NCBI GenBank assembly: GCA_964565865.1 | Contig: CAZMGM010000014.1 | Location: 1-53,271, forward strand | DNA length: 53,271 nt | Direction of reading: 5' to 3' | From: CBDAPI01 sp964565865 | Lineage (GTDB): Bacteria; Acidobacteriota; UBA6911; RPQK01; CBDAPI01 | Shown here: piece by piece, positions 8,041 through 17,650 of the stretch | Numbering within the stretch: position 1 is the stretch's first letter | Layout of the letters: every line of letters starts with the position of its first letter | Made by a program: the position numbers and the translations under genes | Notes under the pieces: model-generated | The model's input: only the letters and a program-made list of their open reading frames with translations | Databases searched by the model: none | Told to the model about the DNA's origin: nothing

Positions 8041-9269
8041 GGAAGATCGTTCTGGCCTACTCTGGAGGTCTCGACACGTCCGCCATGCTGCACTGGTTGA
8101 AACAGCAGTACGGATGTCCGGTTGTCGCCTTTTTGGCCGATGTCGGCCAGCAGGAAGATTTTGAAGCCATCCGTGCCAAAGCCTTTGCCACGGGTGCAGA
8201 CGAGGTCGTGGTGTCGGATCTGAAGGAAGAGTTTGTCAGGGAGTTCGTTTTCCCGGCAGTCCAGGCCCATGCCGTCTATGAAGGTGAGTACCTACTCGGG
8301 ACCTCTCTGGCCCGGCCGCCGATCGCCCGCGAGCAGGCCCGCATTGCCGAATCCATGCAGGCTGATGCCGTTGCGCACGGGGCCACGGGCAAGGGCAACG
8401 ACCAGGTCCGCTTTGAGCTGACCTATCAGGCTCTGGCCCCTGAGCTGGTGACGATCGCTCCCTGGAGGACTTGGGAATACAAGAGTCGGACTGAGCTCAT
8501 TCACTACTGCCACGCTGAAGATATCCCCGTCGAGTCCACTCTGGAGAAACCCTACAGCATCGACCAGAACCTGATGCACTGTTCTTATGAAGGCGGCATT
8601 CTGGAAGACCCCTGGCAGCCACCTCCCGAAGATATTTTCCTCACGACCTGTTCCCCCGATCAGGCTCCAGAGAAACCAGAAGAGGTTAGAATTGAATTTT
8701 CCGAGGGAGTCCCAGTAAAAGTGGACGGGCAATCACTCTCGCCTGGCCGTCTGCTGGAGGAACTGAATACCCGGGCCGGTCGGCATGGAGTGGGCCGGGT
8801 GGACATCGTAGAAAACCGGTTCGTGGGAATGAAATCTAGAGGAGTATATGAGACACCGGGTGCCACCGTTCTTCACCGAGCCCATCGAGCCCTCGAATCC
8901 CTCGTGCTCGACCGGGAGGTTCTTCATTTTAAGGATCTTCTAGCCCCGCAGCTAGCTGAGAAGATTTACTACGGCCTCTGGTTCGCTCCCGAGACTCAGC
9001 TGCTTTTGAAGACAGTGGAGGAAACCCAGCAGGGGGTCTCAGGTGAAGTAGAAATGCGTCTTTACAAGGGTAGTTGCTCCATCCGGAGACGACGATCCGA
9101 AAACAGCCTGTACAGTGCCGAGTACGCCACTTTCGAGGAAGACTCCGTATATCATCAGGAGGATGCCAGCGGCTTCATTCAGTTGCAGGGACTGCGACTG
9201 AGAATGGCTGCTGCCCGCTCCGGAAACGGTCCACCGTGCAAGCCGGGGGTGACCCATGAAAAACGGTGA
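8019..9269 (+). CDS. argG: Argininosuccinate synthase ArgG
   Basis: Condenses citrulline and aspartate with ATP. The 416 residues begin after the short leader MGHPQKIRK with the N-type PP-loop VLAYSGGLDTSAML. Other family segments are GATGKGNDQVRFELTY, IAPWRTWEY and GRVDIVENRFVGMKSRGVYETPG split over residues about 265-287. The start lies inside argR (22-nt overlap) and argH overlaps its end by 14 nt, giving a compressed argR-argG-argH unit. The free citrulline it uses must come from deacylation of acyl-citrulline by an enzyme not in this window. Confidence 0.96.
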   Translation: MGHPQKIRKIVLAYSGGLDTSAMLHWLKQQYGCPVVAFLADVGQQEDFEAIRAKAFATGADEVVVSDLKEEFVREFVFPAVQAHAVYEGEYLLGTSLARPPIAREQARIAESMQADAVAHGATGKGNDQVRFELTYQALAPELVTIAPWRTWEYKSRTELIHYCHAEDIPVESTLEKPYSIDQNLMHCSYEGGILEDPWQPPPEDIFLTTCSPDQAPEKPEEVRIEFSEGVPVKVDGQSLSPGRLLEELNTRAGRHGVGRVDIVENRFVGMKSRGVYETPGATVLHRAHRALESLVLDREVLHFKDLLAPQLAEKIYYGLWFAPETQLLLKTVEETQQGVSGEVEMRLYKGSCSIRRRRSENSLYSAEYATFEEDSVYHQEDASGFIQLQGLRLRMAAARSGNGPPCKPGVTHEKR

Positions 9270-10671
9270 CTGGTCGAAAAAACAGCTTTGGGCAGGTCGT
9301 TTTAAGGAGGATGTAGCCGCAGCTGTCATCGACTACACAGCCTCTCTGGAGGTGGACCGGCGACTGGCTCCTCAAGATCTGCAGGGAACCAGAGCCCATG
9401 TCCGAATGCTGGCCGGAAGAGGCATCCTGTCTGAAACCGATTGCGACTCGATACTCGATGCCCTCGGCCACATCGAGACGGAACTGGAAGACGGTCGGTT
9501 TCCCTACCGGCGGGAGCTGGAAGACATCCACATGAACATAGAATCCCGCTTGATCGAACTGGTCGGACCGGCGGGAGGGGGCGTTCACTCCGCACGAAGC
9601 CGCAACGACCAGGTAGCAGTGGACGTAAAGCTCTACTGCCGGGAGACGGCAATCCGCTGGCAGAAACTTCTCTTGAATCTCCAGGATTCCCTTCTGGAGC
9701 GCTCAGGGGATTTAAAGGAGGAACTCTTCCCGGCCTGGACCCACCTGCAGGCTGCCCAGCCGATCTCCTGGGCTCACTACCTGCTTTCCTTTTGTGCCAT
9801 GTTTGGGCGGGACTTCGAACGCCTCAAACACTATCGGGAGCTCCACTCTACCTCGCCTCTGGGAGCTGGTGCCTTGGCCGGCAGCACACTACCCATCGAC
9901 CCCATGACAACAGCCCGGGGCCTGGAATTTGAACGGAGCTTTGAGAACAGCTACGACGTGGCCGGCGATCGAGACTTCGTCCTGGAACTTCTGCAGATTG
10001 CCACCCAGCTCATGCTTCACGTGAGCCGACTGGCCGAGGATTTCATCTATATGGCCAGCTCTGGTGCGGCCTGGATCAAACTCCCACAATCCCTCTGCAC
10101 CGGGAGCAGCATGATGCCTCAGAAGCAGAATCCAGACGTTCTGGAACTGGCCCGGGGCAGGACTGCCTCGGTTCTGGGACACACTCAGGCGGTCTCCATG
10201 CTGCTGAAAGGGCTACCGACTTCCTATCATCGGGATCTTCAGGAGGATAAGACCCATCTGTTCGCCGCGGTGGATATTATAGACTCGACGCTCCGAATCC
10301 TGCCCCGGGTCGTTCTCGATTTCAGAATTCTCCCGGACGGCTACACCCGCCTCTTCAAGGACGGATTTCTGGCAGCCACAGACCTAGCTGAGTATCTGGT
10401 GGAACAGGGGGTGCCATTCCGCGAGGCTCACCGCAGGGTCGGTGAACTCGTGTCCTCCTGTATTTCGATGGGAACAGCCCTCCAGGGACTGACCCTGGAG
10501 GACCTCCAGGAGTGGAGCCCTGAGTGCACTGAAGAGGTTCTAGGCCGGCTGGATCCGAAGTCGAGCTTGAGCAAACGGAACCACGCCGGCGCCACCGGGA
10601 CACAAGCCGTCGAGAAGCAGCTTCAACACTGGCGTTCCTGGATAAAACAGCGGCGACAGCCTGGTTCATAA
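9256..10671 (+). CDS. argH: Argininosuccinate lyase ArgH
   Basis: Final step of arginine synthesis, cleaving argininosuccinate to arginine and fumarate. The 471 residues have normal length and the family segments WAGRF, HSARSRNDQVAVD, THLQAAQPISW and the flexible signature loop TGSSMMPQKQNPDVLEL; the family usually has SSIMPQKKNP, so the Met and Gln changes are conservative. The start overlaps argG by 14 nt. It ends the plus-strand arg unit and faces the TonB receptor gene tail to tail. Confidence 0.96.
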   Translation: MKNGDWSKKQLWAGRFKEDVAAAVIDYTASLEVDRRLAPQDLQGTRAHVRMLAGRGILSETDCDSILDALGHIETELEDGRFPYRRELEDIHMNIESRLIELVGPAGGGVHSARSRNDQVAVDVKLYCRETAIRWQKLLLNLQDSLLERSGDLKEELFPAWTHLQAAQPISWAHYLLSFCAMFGRDFERLKHYRELHSTSPLGAGALAGSTLPIDPMTTARGLEFERSFENSYDVAGDRDFVLELLQIATQLMLHVSRLAEDFIYMASSGAAWIKLPQSLCTGSSMMPQKQNPDVLELARGRTASVLGHTQAVSMLLKGLPTSYHRDLQEDKTHLFAAVDIIDSTLRILPRVVLDFRILPDGYTRLFKDGFLAATDLAEYLVEQGVPFREAHRRVGELVSSCISMGTALQGLTLEDLQEWSPECTEEVLGRLDPKSSLSKRNHAGATGTQAVEKQLQHWRSWIKQRRQPGS

Positions 10672-10694
10672 CGCGCTCACAGAAATTCTGACGG

Positions 10695-10741
10695 CATGGA
10701 CTTTGAAGATGCTACAGGAGACAAGCGGCTAGCAGTCCATG
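10695..10741. terminator. Inverted repeat between convergent argH and TonB receptor genes
   Basis: CATGGACT (10695-10702) and AGTCCATG (10734-10741) are exact reverse complements 31 nt apart. The long loop and lack of a T-tract make terminator function uncertain. The right arm is part of the CTAGCAG repeat copy starting at 10729. Confidence 0.3.
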
Positions 10742-10757
10742 ATCAAGGTCCCGCCGG
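10729..10757 (+). repeat. CTAGCAG dispersed repeat, copy 1
   Basis: Begins CTAGCAGTCCATGATCAAGG and continues with TCCCGC. It matches copy 3 (24161-24192, minus) over most of its length. It lies between the convergent argH and TonB receptor genes. Confidence 0.6.
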
Positions 10758-10760
10758 CTG

Positions 10761-13700
10761 CTAGAATAGAAACTTCAACGCAAACTGGATCTGGCGGGAA
10801 GTGACCACGGTACCGGTCAGGCGACCCGCCGATCCACTTGGAACTCCGGTTCCGTCCGGATTTGCTCCCACGAAGACGAAACGATTCTGAGCGGTGGGCG
10901 TGGCGAAGCTAGCCTGGTTGAAGAGGTTAAAAAACTCGGCTCGGAACTGGAGATCAACCTCCTCGGAGAGTCTGGTGGTTTTGAGCAGCGAAAAGTCCAG
11001 GTTGGCCAGGCCCGGACCGATCACGGTATTTCGCCCCAGATCCCCCAGGAAACCGGCGGGTTGAAGCTCGAAGGAGTCGGCGTTAAAGTAGGCATCCGGA
11101 GATCCGGTCCCGGGATTGTTGTCTGCCCCCGGTCTCAGACTGGGACGGTCGTGACGAAATGGTCCAATGGCCGCGGTTCCGGCCCGGTCGAACGAGTTCT
11201 GGACCGTGAAGGGGTTTCCATCCGCCAGCGAAATGATGGAATTGATTTGCCAGCCCTCCCGGATTCGACCCTCCGCTTCACTGCCACCCTTCCCGAAGGG
11301 AAGCTCGTAACCAAAATTGAGAACAAAGTTATTGCGCACGTCGAAGCCCGAAAGAGACCGGTCCAGGTGACGCTGGAACCAGTCAAAGAGAATGGTCGGG
11401 CTGTTTTCGAGGTCGCGCAGAATCGGCGGAGAGTTATCAATTGTCTTGGAAAAGGTGTAGGAAGCCTGAACCCGAAAGCCCCGGCCGTAGCGTTGTCGGA
11501 AGCGCACCTGCAGCCCATGGTACTGAGAATCACTCCCGAAATCCCTTAGATTGATGGCGGTGAAGTTGGGATTAACCCGCACGGGTGGTCCCGGTGGGAA
11601 AAAAGCCGTCCCATCTTCCAGAATTGTCCGTTGTTTGAAGTTGATTTCCGTGGGAGTGGCGAGATGTACTCCCCGGTTCCCAAGATAGGCCACACTGGCC
11701 ACCGCTCCGTTGGACACTTCTCTCTCCAGGGTCAGATTCCACTGCATCGTGTAGGGTGTCTTAGCGGCCCATTCCAACGGGAAGACAATGACGGGCCGAA
11801 AAGGGTCGGGAAAGGGAATGATTGGAAAGGCTTCGGCCGTGGCGGGGCCGCCGATAAGAATCGTCTTGGTGGGCGGTTGGCTGAGCCGAAACACAAAGTT
11901 CAGGTTCGCCTCATTCAGCTGCTGAAAAAACACTCCAAAGCCGGCCCGCACTGCTGTCCTCTGATCGCCAAACGGGTCCCAAGCCAGGCCCAGCCGCGGC
12001 ATGATGTTGTTCTTGGCCACTTCGATCGGTGTGTCCGAGACGATGGTGGCCTCCGCATCCCGCAGAGGGTCCCGAAAGTTGTTGACGGTCCCTCGCCGGT
12101 TGTAAGGATCGGTCATCATTTCGTAGCGCAAGCCAAGGTTCACCGTCAGTCCCCGATGAGCCCGCCAGTCATCCTGGATGTACACTCCCAGAACGTTGAA
12201 GCGCTGCTCGGTGTCATACACCGTGTCCGGCATGTCCTTGACCACCGACACCGGGAACCCGGCCAGCAGCTCGGTTCGTCCCGGAGGACCCGGAGGGGCA
12301 CAGCCACTGACACAGTCGAAGTTGAACGAGCCTCCCTGGAAAAAACGGTTGTCGTCGTAGTGAAAGCGCTTGTAGACCCCTCCCACTTTTAGCGAATGTG
12401 TTCCCGCCGTCCAGCTGAGATCGTCACTGAACTGGAACATATTCTGGAGAGTCGTTCCGGGGGGCTTCGTCCATCCCCCGATCGTGGATAGACCCCGCAC
12501 ATTAATGAGTCCTATGCCGTCCTGGACCCCCTTCAGAAAGGAGAGTTCCGGCAGCACACGAAGGGGAAACTGGGATTCCACCTGCTCGGTCCGGTTGTAG
12601 CCGAAACGAATATCGTTGAAAGCGTGCAGCGAAAGGACCGTGGAGTGAGCGACGGTGAGCAGCTGCTGTTGGCTGTCTCGGGTAACAAAAGGCTCGAGAA
12701 GCCGGGGTCCAAAACGCGCTCCCAGAGCCGGAAACTTCTTGTCCGCCGTGTCAAAGGAGTAGCGCACGAACATGCTCTGAGAGTCGTTGAAATAATGATC
12801 CACCTTGACGAGGAAGAAATCTTCGTTGGTGTTAGAGTTGGTCCCGAACAGGTATTCTGCCCGACCGTCCCCGAAATCGCGACCATTGGGTAGCGGATAG
12901 AGCTCCAGGATAGGAACCACATCGGGGTTGACCGGAACCTGGCCGGAAGGGAGGTTCCCCTGGCGGGCGGCTTTTGTCAGAACAGTTGTGATCGCTGTCA
13001 ATCCCAGCCGTTCGCGAAAACCCTCGTAGCTGCCGAAAAGAAAGGTCTTGTCCCGGACAAGGGGTCCTCCGCCGGTAAATCCGAACTGGTTCCTTTTGAA
13101 TTCTGGTTTGTCTTTGCGGACAAAGTTTCCGCTGGCATCGTTAACAGAAGCATCAAAGAAATTCGCCGCATCCAGATTGTCGTTGCGGTGAAACGAAAAG
13201 ACAGAGCCGTGGAAGTCGTTGGTCCCAGAGCGTGTTGCCACATTGATGATTCCACCTGCGGCCCGCCCGAACTGGGCACTGTAGGTGCTCGTAACGGTCG
13301 AGAACTCCCGCACCGTGTCCACACCCAGCAAGACGCCGGACGCACTTCCAGGCGCATTTCCAAAGGCGTCGATGGCGTCAGTTCCATCCACCACGATGTT
13401 GTTCAACTCAGGGCGTATTCCATTGAACACCAGGCGAACGCCCGTCCCCCCAAAAGCCGTAGCCGTAGGATCACTCGCCAACGCGTTCCTGAAGCTGCTT
13501 ACCCCCGCCTCCAGGACCGCTAGATCTGCAAAGGAACGTCCGTTCAAGGGCAGGTCCTGAATCTGCTCAGGGTCAATCAGTCCCGACACCTCTGCGTTGG
13601 TCAAGCGGACCTGCAAGGCACTGCTCTCAACGATGACCTCCTGACTGATTTCTCCGAGTTTCAGTACCAGCTTAATGACGTCCTCTCGGCCTATTTCTAC

Positions 13701-13988
13701 GGTGACTCCGGGGGAGACAGCCGTCCGAAACCCGGCCAAAGAAGCACGGACCTCGTACTCCCCAAGAACCATCCCGGCCAGACGGAAGTAGCCGTCGCCT
13801 CCCGTAATAGCCGAGCGTGTTATGCCTGTGGCCGAATGCGTGGCCTCCACCGTCACACCGGGCAAGACAGCCCCGGTCTCATCATTTGCCGTTCCTGAGA
13901 TGATTCCCGTGCTCTGGGCCGCCCACAGGGGCAGCATTGTCACTGCGAACGCAGAGCACAGCAAGCGGAGAGATGGACGCATTCTCAT
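10761..13988 (-). CDS. TonB-dependent outer-membrane receptor with carboxypeptidase-regulatory domain
   Basis: Large (1075 residues) outer-membrane transporter. A signal peptide (about 1-24, LLCSAFAVTMLPLWAAQ) is followed by a carboxypeptidase-regulatory-like beta-sandwich (about 27-105, GTANDETGAVLPGVTVEATH). A plug domain with NNIVVDGTDAID and FGRAAGGIINVATRSGTNDFHG follows, and then a long beta-barrel ending in the aromatic-terminated strand FALKFLF. This Oar-like architecture is strongly expanded in Acidobacteria. Substrate cannot be read from the sequence, and no cognate periplasmic gene or regulator is adjacent, so it may import large glycans or peptides (inference). It is monocistronic and convergent with argH. 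Confidence 0.93.
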   Translation of the reverse strand: MRMRPSLRLLCSAFAVTMLPLWAAQSTGIISGTANDETGAVLPGVTVEATHSATGITRSAITGGDGYFRLAGMVLGEYEVRASLAGFRTAVSPGVTVEIGREDVIKLVLKLGEISQEVIVESSALQVRLTNAEVSGLIDPEQIQDLPLNGRSFADLAVLEAGVSSFRNALASDPTATAFGGTGVRLVFNGIRPELNNIVVDGTDAIDAFGNAPGSASGVLLGVDTVREFSTVTSTYSAQFGRAAGGIINVATRSGTNDFHGSVFSFHRNDNLDAANFFDASVNDASGNFVRKDKPEFKRNQFGFTGGGPLVRDKTFLFGSYEGFRERLGLTAITTVLTKAARQGNLPSGQVPVNPDVVPILELYPLPNGRDFGDGRAEYLFGTNSNTNEDFFLVKVDHYFNDSQSMFVRYSFDTADKKFPALGARFGPRLLEPFVTRDSQQQLLTVAHSTVLSLHAFNDIRFGYNRTEQVESQFPLRVLPELSFLKGVQDGIGLINVRGLSTIGGWTKPPGTTLQNMFQFSDDLSWTAGTHSLKVGGVYKRFHYDDNRFFQGGSFNFDCVSGCAPPGPPGRTELLAGFPVSVVKDMPDTVYDTEQRFNVLGVYIQDDWRAHRGLTVNLGLRYEMMTDPYNRRGTVNNFRDPLRDAEATIVSDTPIEVAKNNIMPRLGLAWDPFGDQRTAVRAGFGVFFQQLNEANLNFVFRLSQPPTKTILIGGPATAEAFPIIPFPDPFRPVIVFPLEWAAKTPYTMQWNLTLEREVSNGAVASVAYLGNRGVHLATPTEINFKQRTILEDGTAFFPPGPPVRVNPNFTAINLRDFGSDSQYHGLQVRFRQRYGRGFRVQASYTFSKTIDNSPPILRDLENSPTILFDWFQRHLDRSLSGFDVRNNFVLNFGYELPFGKGGSEAEGRIREGWQINSIISLADGNPFTVQNSFDRAGTAAIGPFRHDRPSLRPGADNNPGTGSPDAYFNADSFELQPAGFLGDLGRNTVIGPGLANLDFSLLKTTRLSEEVDLQFRAEFFNLFNQASFATPTAQNRFVFVGANPDGTGVPSGSAGRLTGTVVTSRQIQFALKFLF

Positions 13989-14034
13989 CAGTTGACACTG
14001 CCAGGCCGGAAGCCAATGGGGTCTGGAAGCAATG

Positions 14035-14040
14035 ATTATA
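14035..14040 (-). promoter_or_regulatory. Putative -10 of the TonB receptor gene
   Basis: TATAAT on the minus strand, 46 nt before the ATG. A TTGACC lies upstream but with a 21-bp spacer, longer than ideal. Confidence 0.35.
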
Positions 14041-14258
14041 ACCTCCTGTGCTGCGTTGGCGGGTCAACGATCGAAGGTTGACGGCTTACGGCTGAAAGTA
14101 AATCAGAGCCCCCGGCCGAAGACGGGAGAAGGACGGTAAGGGTCTACAACCTTGCCTCCCGGCCACTCCCGCGGCCGGCTCTGATCTCAAGCCGGGAACC
14201 TGGAACCCGCAAGTCGGAACCGCCCACCTTCCCACATGGTAAACTGCCGGGCAGGCAA

Positions 14259-15878
14259 ATGTCCCCTCAGAGTCGGTTCTCGAGACCAACCCGCACGGCC
14301 TTACTGTCAGCTGTCTTCGGGGGCTGGCTGCTGGCCCCAGCTTGGCCTTCTACGTTCCATGCGGGAACCCAGGACGAGGAGCAAGACCACTACCGGAAAT
14401 GGCTCCGAGAGGATGTCCTCTACATCATCACACCGGAAGAGTCCGATGTGTTTCTCAAGCTGACCACGGATCAGGAGAGAGAGCTTTTCATCGAGCAGTT
14501 TTGGGGGCGGCGGGACTCGGATCCCTGGACCTCCCTCAACGAATATAAGGAAGAGCACTACCGTCGTATCGCTTTTGCCAACGAGAACTTCACCTCTGGT
14601 TTCCCGGGATGGAAGTCAGACCGGGGAATGGTCTACATCAAGTACGGTGAGCCACATCGGCGCGAGCGCCATCCCACCGGGGGCCACTACCTGCGCCCTT
14701 CCCGGGAGGGGGGCGGTTCGACCTCAACCTATCCCTTTGAACGGTGGGAATACCGTTACCTGGATGGCATTGGCCGGGGCATTGAGCTCGAGTTCGTCGA
14801 CCCGTCTCTCACAGGTGAGTACCGGCTCACTACCAATACCGACGAAAAGGATGCTCTGCTGCTTACTCCCAATGCAGGTCTGACCGATGCCGAAATGCTG
14901 GGCCTGGTAAAACAGAAAATCGACCGCATCGTGAGAAAAACTAGTCCCATGCCCGGTCACAATGCGCTTGTCTACGGTTATGGGAGGGCCAGGGACCAAC
15001 CCTTTGAGAAACTGCATCTGATGACGAATCTGGAGAAGGCGACGGTCGTAAGCATCCCGGATCTTCGGTCTGAGGTAGCCACTCGAGTTGACTTCACAAG
15101 GCTTCCCTTCCAGCTCCAGAGCGAAGTCTTTCGCCGGGTTGACGAAGGTCGGGTTGTCCTCATTCTTCACGTCAACGCAGCGGATCTCCAGTTCAGGAAA
15201 GTGAGCCAGGAGTATCGTGCTCAACTTGACGTTCAAACGGTAGTCAAGAGCGTGGCGGGCCACACTGTGAAGATTTCCGGTGACAGCCTGGTGGCGAGGA
15301 TACCGGAAACGGTTTACGGCCATGACAAAGAGGGCCCTCTGATCTTTCAGAAAGATATCCTGTTGCCGGCCGGCCGCTACAAACTCGAGGTGTTTGTACG
15401 GGACAGGATTGGCAACCACCTTGGCTTCAACCAGAGCCTCGTAATTGTGCCCGAGTCAGAAGGACGAAAACTCAGCCTCAGCTCCGTCCTGCTGGCCCGG
15501 AGAATCGAGACCGTACCTGCCTTTGTGGAAAGCGGGACCGCACTGACCAGCTTCCGAATCTGGCCGATCGTCGGGAACAGCGTTCCCCGTCAGAACAGGA
15601 AGCTGGGGTTCTACTTCGAGGTGTACGATTTCAAGGTAGACCAGTCCACGGGGAAACCTGTACTGGAGTTGAGCTACGAGATTCTGGACAGTCATGGCAA
15701 CAGCTGGCCGGGCGCACCCGAGCATCACTTTACAGACCAATTCGACCAAAGGGTTACGATCATGAGCATACTCAAGGCTTCCCATCTTCAGCCCGGGACT
15801 CACAGGCTCCGTATACGGGTTCGTGACCGGATATCGGGACAACACTTGATCCACTCCCGCGAGTTCGTTTTGGAGTAG
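14259..15878 (+). CDS. Exported GWxTD-domain protein
   Basis: Unknown-function protein of 539 residues with an N-terminal signal peptide (TALLSAVFGGWLLAPAWPS). Residues about 45-210 form the GWxTD domain: EDVLYIITPEESDVFLKL, a charged helix with FIEQFWGRRDSDP, then FPGWKSDRGMVYIKYGEP, where the name motif reads GWKSD. Such proteins are frequent in Acidobacteria and Bacteroidetes and are secreted; their role is not known. The C-terminal half (about 230-539) is beta-rich with no repeats I recognise. It is divergent from the TonB receptor gene with a 270-bp spacer, and no operon partner is visible. Confidence 0.85.
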   Translation: MSPQSRFSRPTRTALLSAVFGGWLLAPAWPSTFHAGTQDEEQDHYRKWLREDVLYIITPEESDVFLKLTTDQERELFIEQFWGRRDSDPWTSLNEYKEEHYRRIAFANENFTSGFPGWKSDRGMVYIKYGEPHRRERHPTGGHYLRPSREGGGSTSTYPFERWEYRYLDGIGRGIELEFVDPSLTGEYRLTTNTDEKDALLLTPNAGLTDAEMLGLVKQKIDRIVRKTSPMPGHNALVYGYGRARDQPFEKLHLMTNLEKATVVSIPDLRSEVATRVDFTRLPFQLQSEVFRRVDEGRVVLILHVNAADLQFRKVSQEYRAQLDVQTVVKSVAGHTVKISGDSLVARIPETVYGHDKEGPLIFQKDILLPAGRYKLEVFVRDRIGNHLGFNQSLVIVPESEGRKLSLSSVLLARRIETVPAFVESGTALTSFRIWPIVGNSVPRQNRKLGFYFEVYDFKVDQSTGKPVLELSYEILDSHGNSWPGAPEHHFTDQFDQRVTIMSILKASHLQPGTHRLRIRVRDRISGQHLIHSREFVLE

Positions 15879-16039
15879 ACGAGTGGATGTCTGGTGCTGT
15901 CCGATTTCACCGCTGATGCCATAGCGGCGTTTGGAAAGCACTAGCAGACCAACTTGGAAACCCGAAGAATACGCCGCCGACCTCGCTTTCCTATCTGGAA
16001 GAGCATCTTCAAGTCCTGGGGTCAGGGTAGCGGTTCTCT

Positions 16040-16243
16040 CTATTCGGCACCGTCAGGGGTATCTCCGTAAAGCACCTCGACAGGAACGCAGATCTCTACC
16101 TCCAGCATCTCAATATGCCGGAGGATGGCATAAAGATTCCTCTCTGCCGCTGGATTCTCTCCAGCCAGTGCATGGGCTCGATCAGCCAGGCTTCTCAACT
16201 CTCTCACCAGGCGGGCCAGATTGGCCATGTCATCAGCCGCCAT
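16040..16243 (-). CDS. 67-residue helical protein coupled to the CoA-ligase-like gene
   Basis: Small acidic protein predicted almost entirely helical (NLARLVRELRSLADRAHAL, then a second amphipathic helix). Its ATG overlaps the end of the upstream ligase gene by 11 nt, so translation is coupled. No family recognised. The tight overlap argues that it is real and acts with the ligase, perhaps as a small subunit or partner (inference). Confidence 0.65.
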   Translation of the reverse strand: MAADDMANLARLVRELRSLADRAHALAGENPAAERNLYAILRHIEMLEVEICVPVEVLYGDTPDGAE

Positions 16244-17555
16244 CTTGCTCCTTTTCTCTTCTCAGATCCGTTATTCTGCGGGTCTTGACCTCTTCCCTGG
16301 GGAGAGTCCCATGAGCTAGCAGGTCGGCGTTGAAGCGCAAATGAGTCCTGAGCTTCAGAGAAGCGACGAGATCTTCGCAGAGTCGCTCCAGTCCGCCGTC
16401 CTCCAGTTCGGTTTCCACCTGAATGGTCAGTTCATCCATCCCTCGGGTTCTGGAGATGACCACACGGTAATCAAGGATCCGGTCGAAGGTTCGGACCACA
16501 TCCTCGACAGCTCGAGGCGAGAGGAGGACACCACGTATCTTGATCAGATCGTCGACCCGGCCCAGGATCCCGCCTTCCAGCCACCGAAAGGAGCGCCCAC
16601 AGGGACAAGGGGATTCGGACACTCTGACCAGGTCCTTGAGATCCCACCGAATCACCGGCTGGGCATGTTTCTCAAGAGAAGTAATCACGACCCTGGAAAG
16701 TTGTCCGGGTGGAGCAGGCTCCAGCGTCTTCGGATCCAGGAATTCCAGCAAAAAGAACGGCTCGCAGATATGGACCCCGCCGGGGTGGGCGGAGCATTCA
16801 TATCCCCAGGGACCAACCTCGCTGGCACCCAGATGGTCAAAGACTTCCGCGTCCCAGATTTTGTCCAGACGCTTTCGCATAGCCGGGATGGATCCACCCG
16901 GCTCGGCTCCGCAGATCAGTCTTCTAACCTCGAGATCACGCGGCCCCGGGCCTGGTTCTTCCACCCCGATCAGACCTAACCGGAGCAGATAGCTAGGCGA
17001 ACCCATCAGGGCCGTGATGCCATGATCGCGGATCACCTTCCACCGGTCGGTTGTCCGCATCCCCCCTCCGGGGTACACCCTGCAGCCCAGGAGTCGTGCC
17101 GCGTCCAGTCCACCCCACCAGCCGACGAAAAGATTAAAAGGGAAGCAAACTAAGACCCGGTCCTGGTCCGTTAGCCGGCAGGCAGACAGACCGTACCCCC
17201 AGCACTCCAGCCAGCTTTGCCAGTCCCGGAGAGAAAAAGCCAGTCGTACCGGACTACCTGTTGTACCGGAAGTCTGGTGATAACGGATCAGTTCTGCCTC
17301 AGGAACCGACAGATTCGTCCCGAAGGCTGTGTGTTCGGACTCCTGGCCCTCGAGCCATTCGGATTTCCCAGTCAACGGAAGTCTGCTGACGTCGTCGAGC
17401 GTCTGGACATCTTCGGGGCTGACTCCGGCGCGCTCGAACTTTTTTCGGTAAAATGAGGAATTCTGCCAGACCCACTCGACAATCCGTTTCAGCTTACGCA
17501 ATTGAACTTCCCTCAGACGGGCCGGCGGCAGGGTTTCCATGAGCGGGTTCCACAC
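16233..17555 (-). CDS. Phenylacetate-CoA-ligase-like adenylate-forming enzyme
   Basis: ANL-superfamily enzyme of 440 residues in the PaaK branch, expected to activate an aromatic or other carboxylic acid as acyl-AMP and then thioester. It starts MWNPLMETLP as PaaK relatives do. The nucleotide loop is TSGTTGSP at 95-102. Later come GASEVGPWGYEC, VITSLEKHAQPVIRWDLKDL and the C-terminal GRVDDLIKIRGVLLSPRAVE typical of PaaK. A CPCGRSFRWLEGG segment with two cysteines is shared with PaaK relatives. A 67-residue protein is translationally coupled downstream and ubiX is divergent. Substrate not known; aromatic acid metabolism or quinone synthesis is a guess from the UbiX neighbour. Confidence 0.88.
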   Translation of the reverse strand: MWNPLMETLPPARLREVQLRKLKRIVEWVWQNSSFYRKKFERAGVSPEDVQTLDDVSRLPLTGKSEWLEGQESEHTAFGTNLSVPEAELIRYHQTSGTTGSPVRLAFSLRDWQSWLECWGYGLSACRLTDQDRVLVCFPFNLFVGWWGGLDAARLLGCRVYPGGGMRTTDRWKVIRDHGITALMGSPSYLLRLGLIGVEEPGPGPRDLEVRRLICGAEPGGSIPAMRKRLDKIWDAEVFDHLGASEVGPWGYECSAHPGGVHICEPFFLLEFLDPKTLEPAPPGQLSRVVITSLEKHAQPVIRWDLKDLVRVSESPCPCGRSFRWLEGGILGRVDDLIKIRGVLLSPRAVEDVVRTFDRILDYRVVISRTRGMDELTIQVETELEDGGLERLCEDLVASLKLRTHLRFNADLLAHGTLPREEVKTRRITDLRREKEQDGG

Positions 17556-17634
17556 AACTCAACAGATTCGCCAAAGCGGGAAGCTTTGTCAACATCTTCG
17601 CAGCAGTACTCGGAATACAATCCATAGACTGCGC

Positions 17635-17640
17635 TATACT
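17635..17640 (+). promoter_or_regulatory. Putative -10 of ubiX, leaderless arrangement
   Basis: TATACT ends 10 nt before the TTG start of ubiX and no Shine-Dalgarno is present in between. The start of transcription would fall close to the start codon. Confidence 0.4.
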
Positions 17641-17650
17641 CTCCTCTGCA

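Noticed and set aside
11631..12392. 253-residue plus-strand frame within the TonB receptor gene
   Set aside because: Antisense to a conserved beta-barrel coding region, with basic random composition and no recognisable domain.
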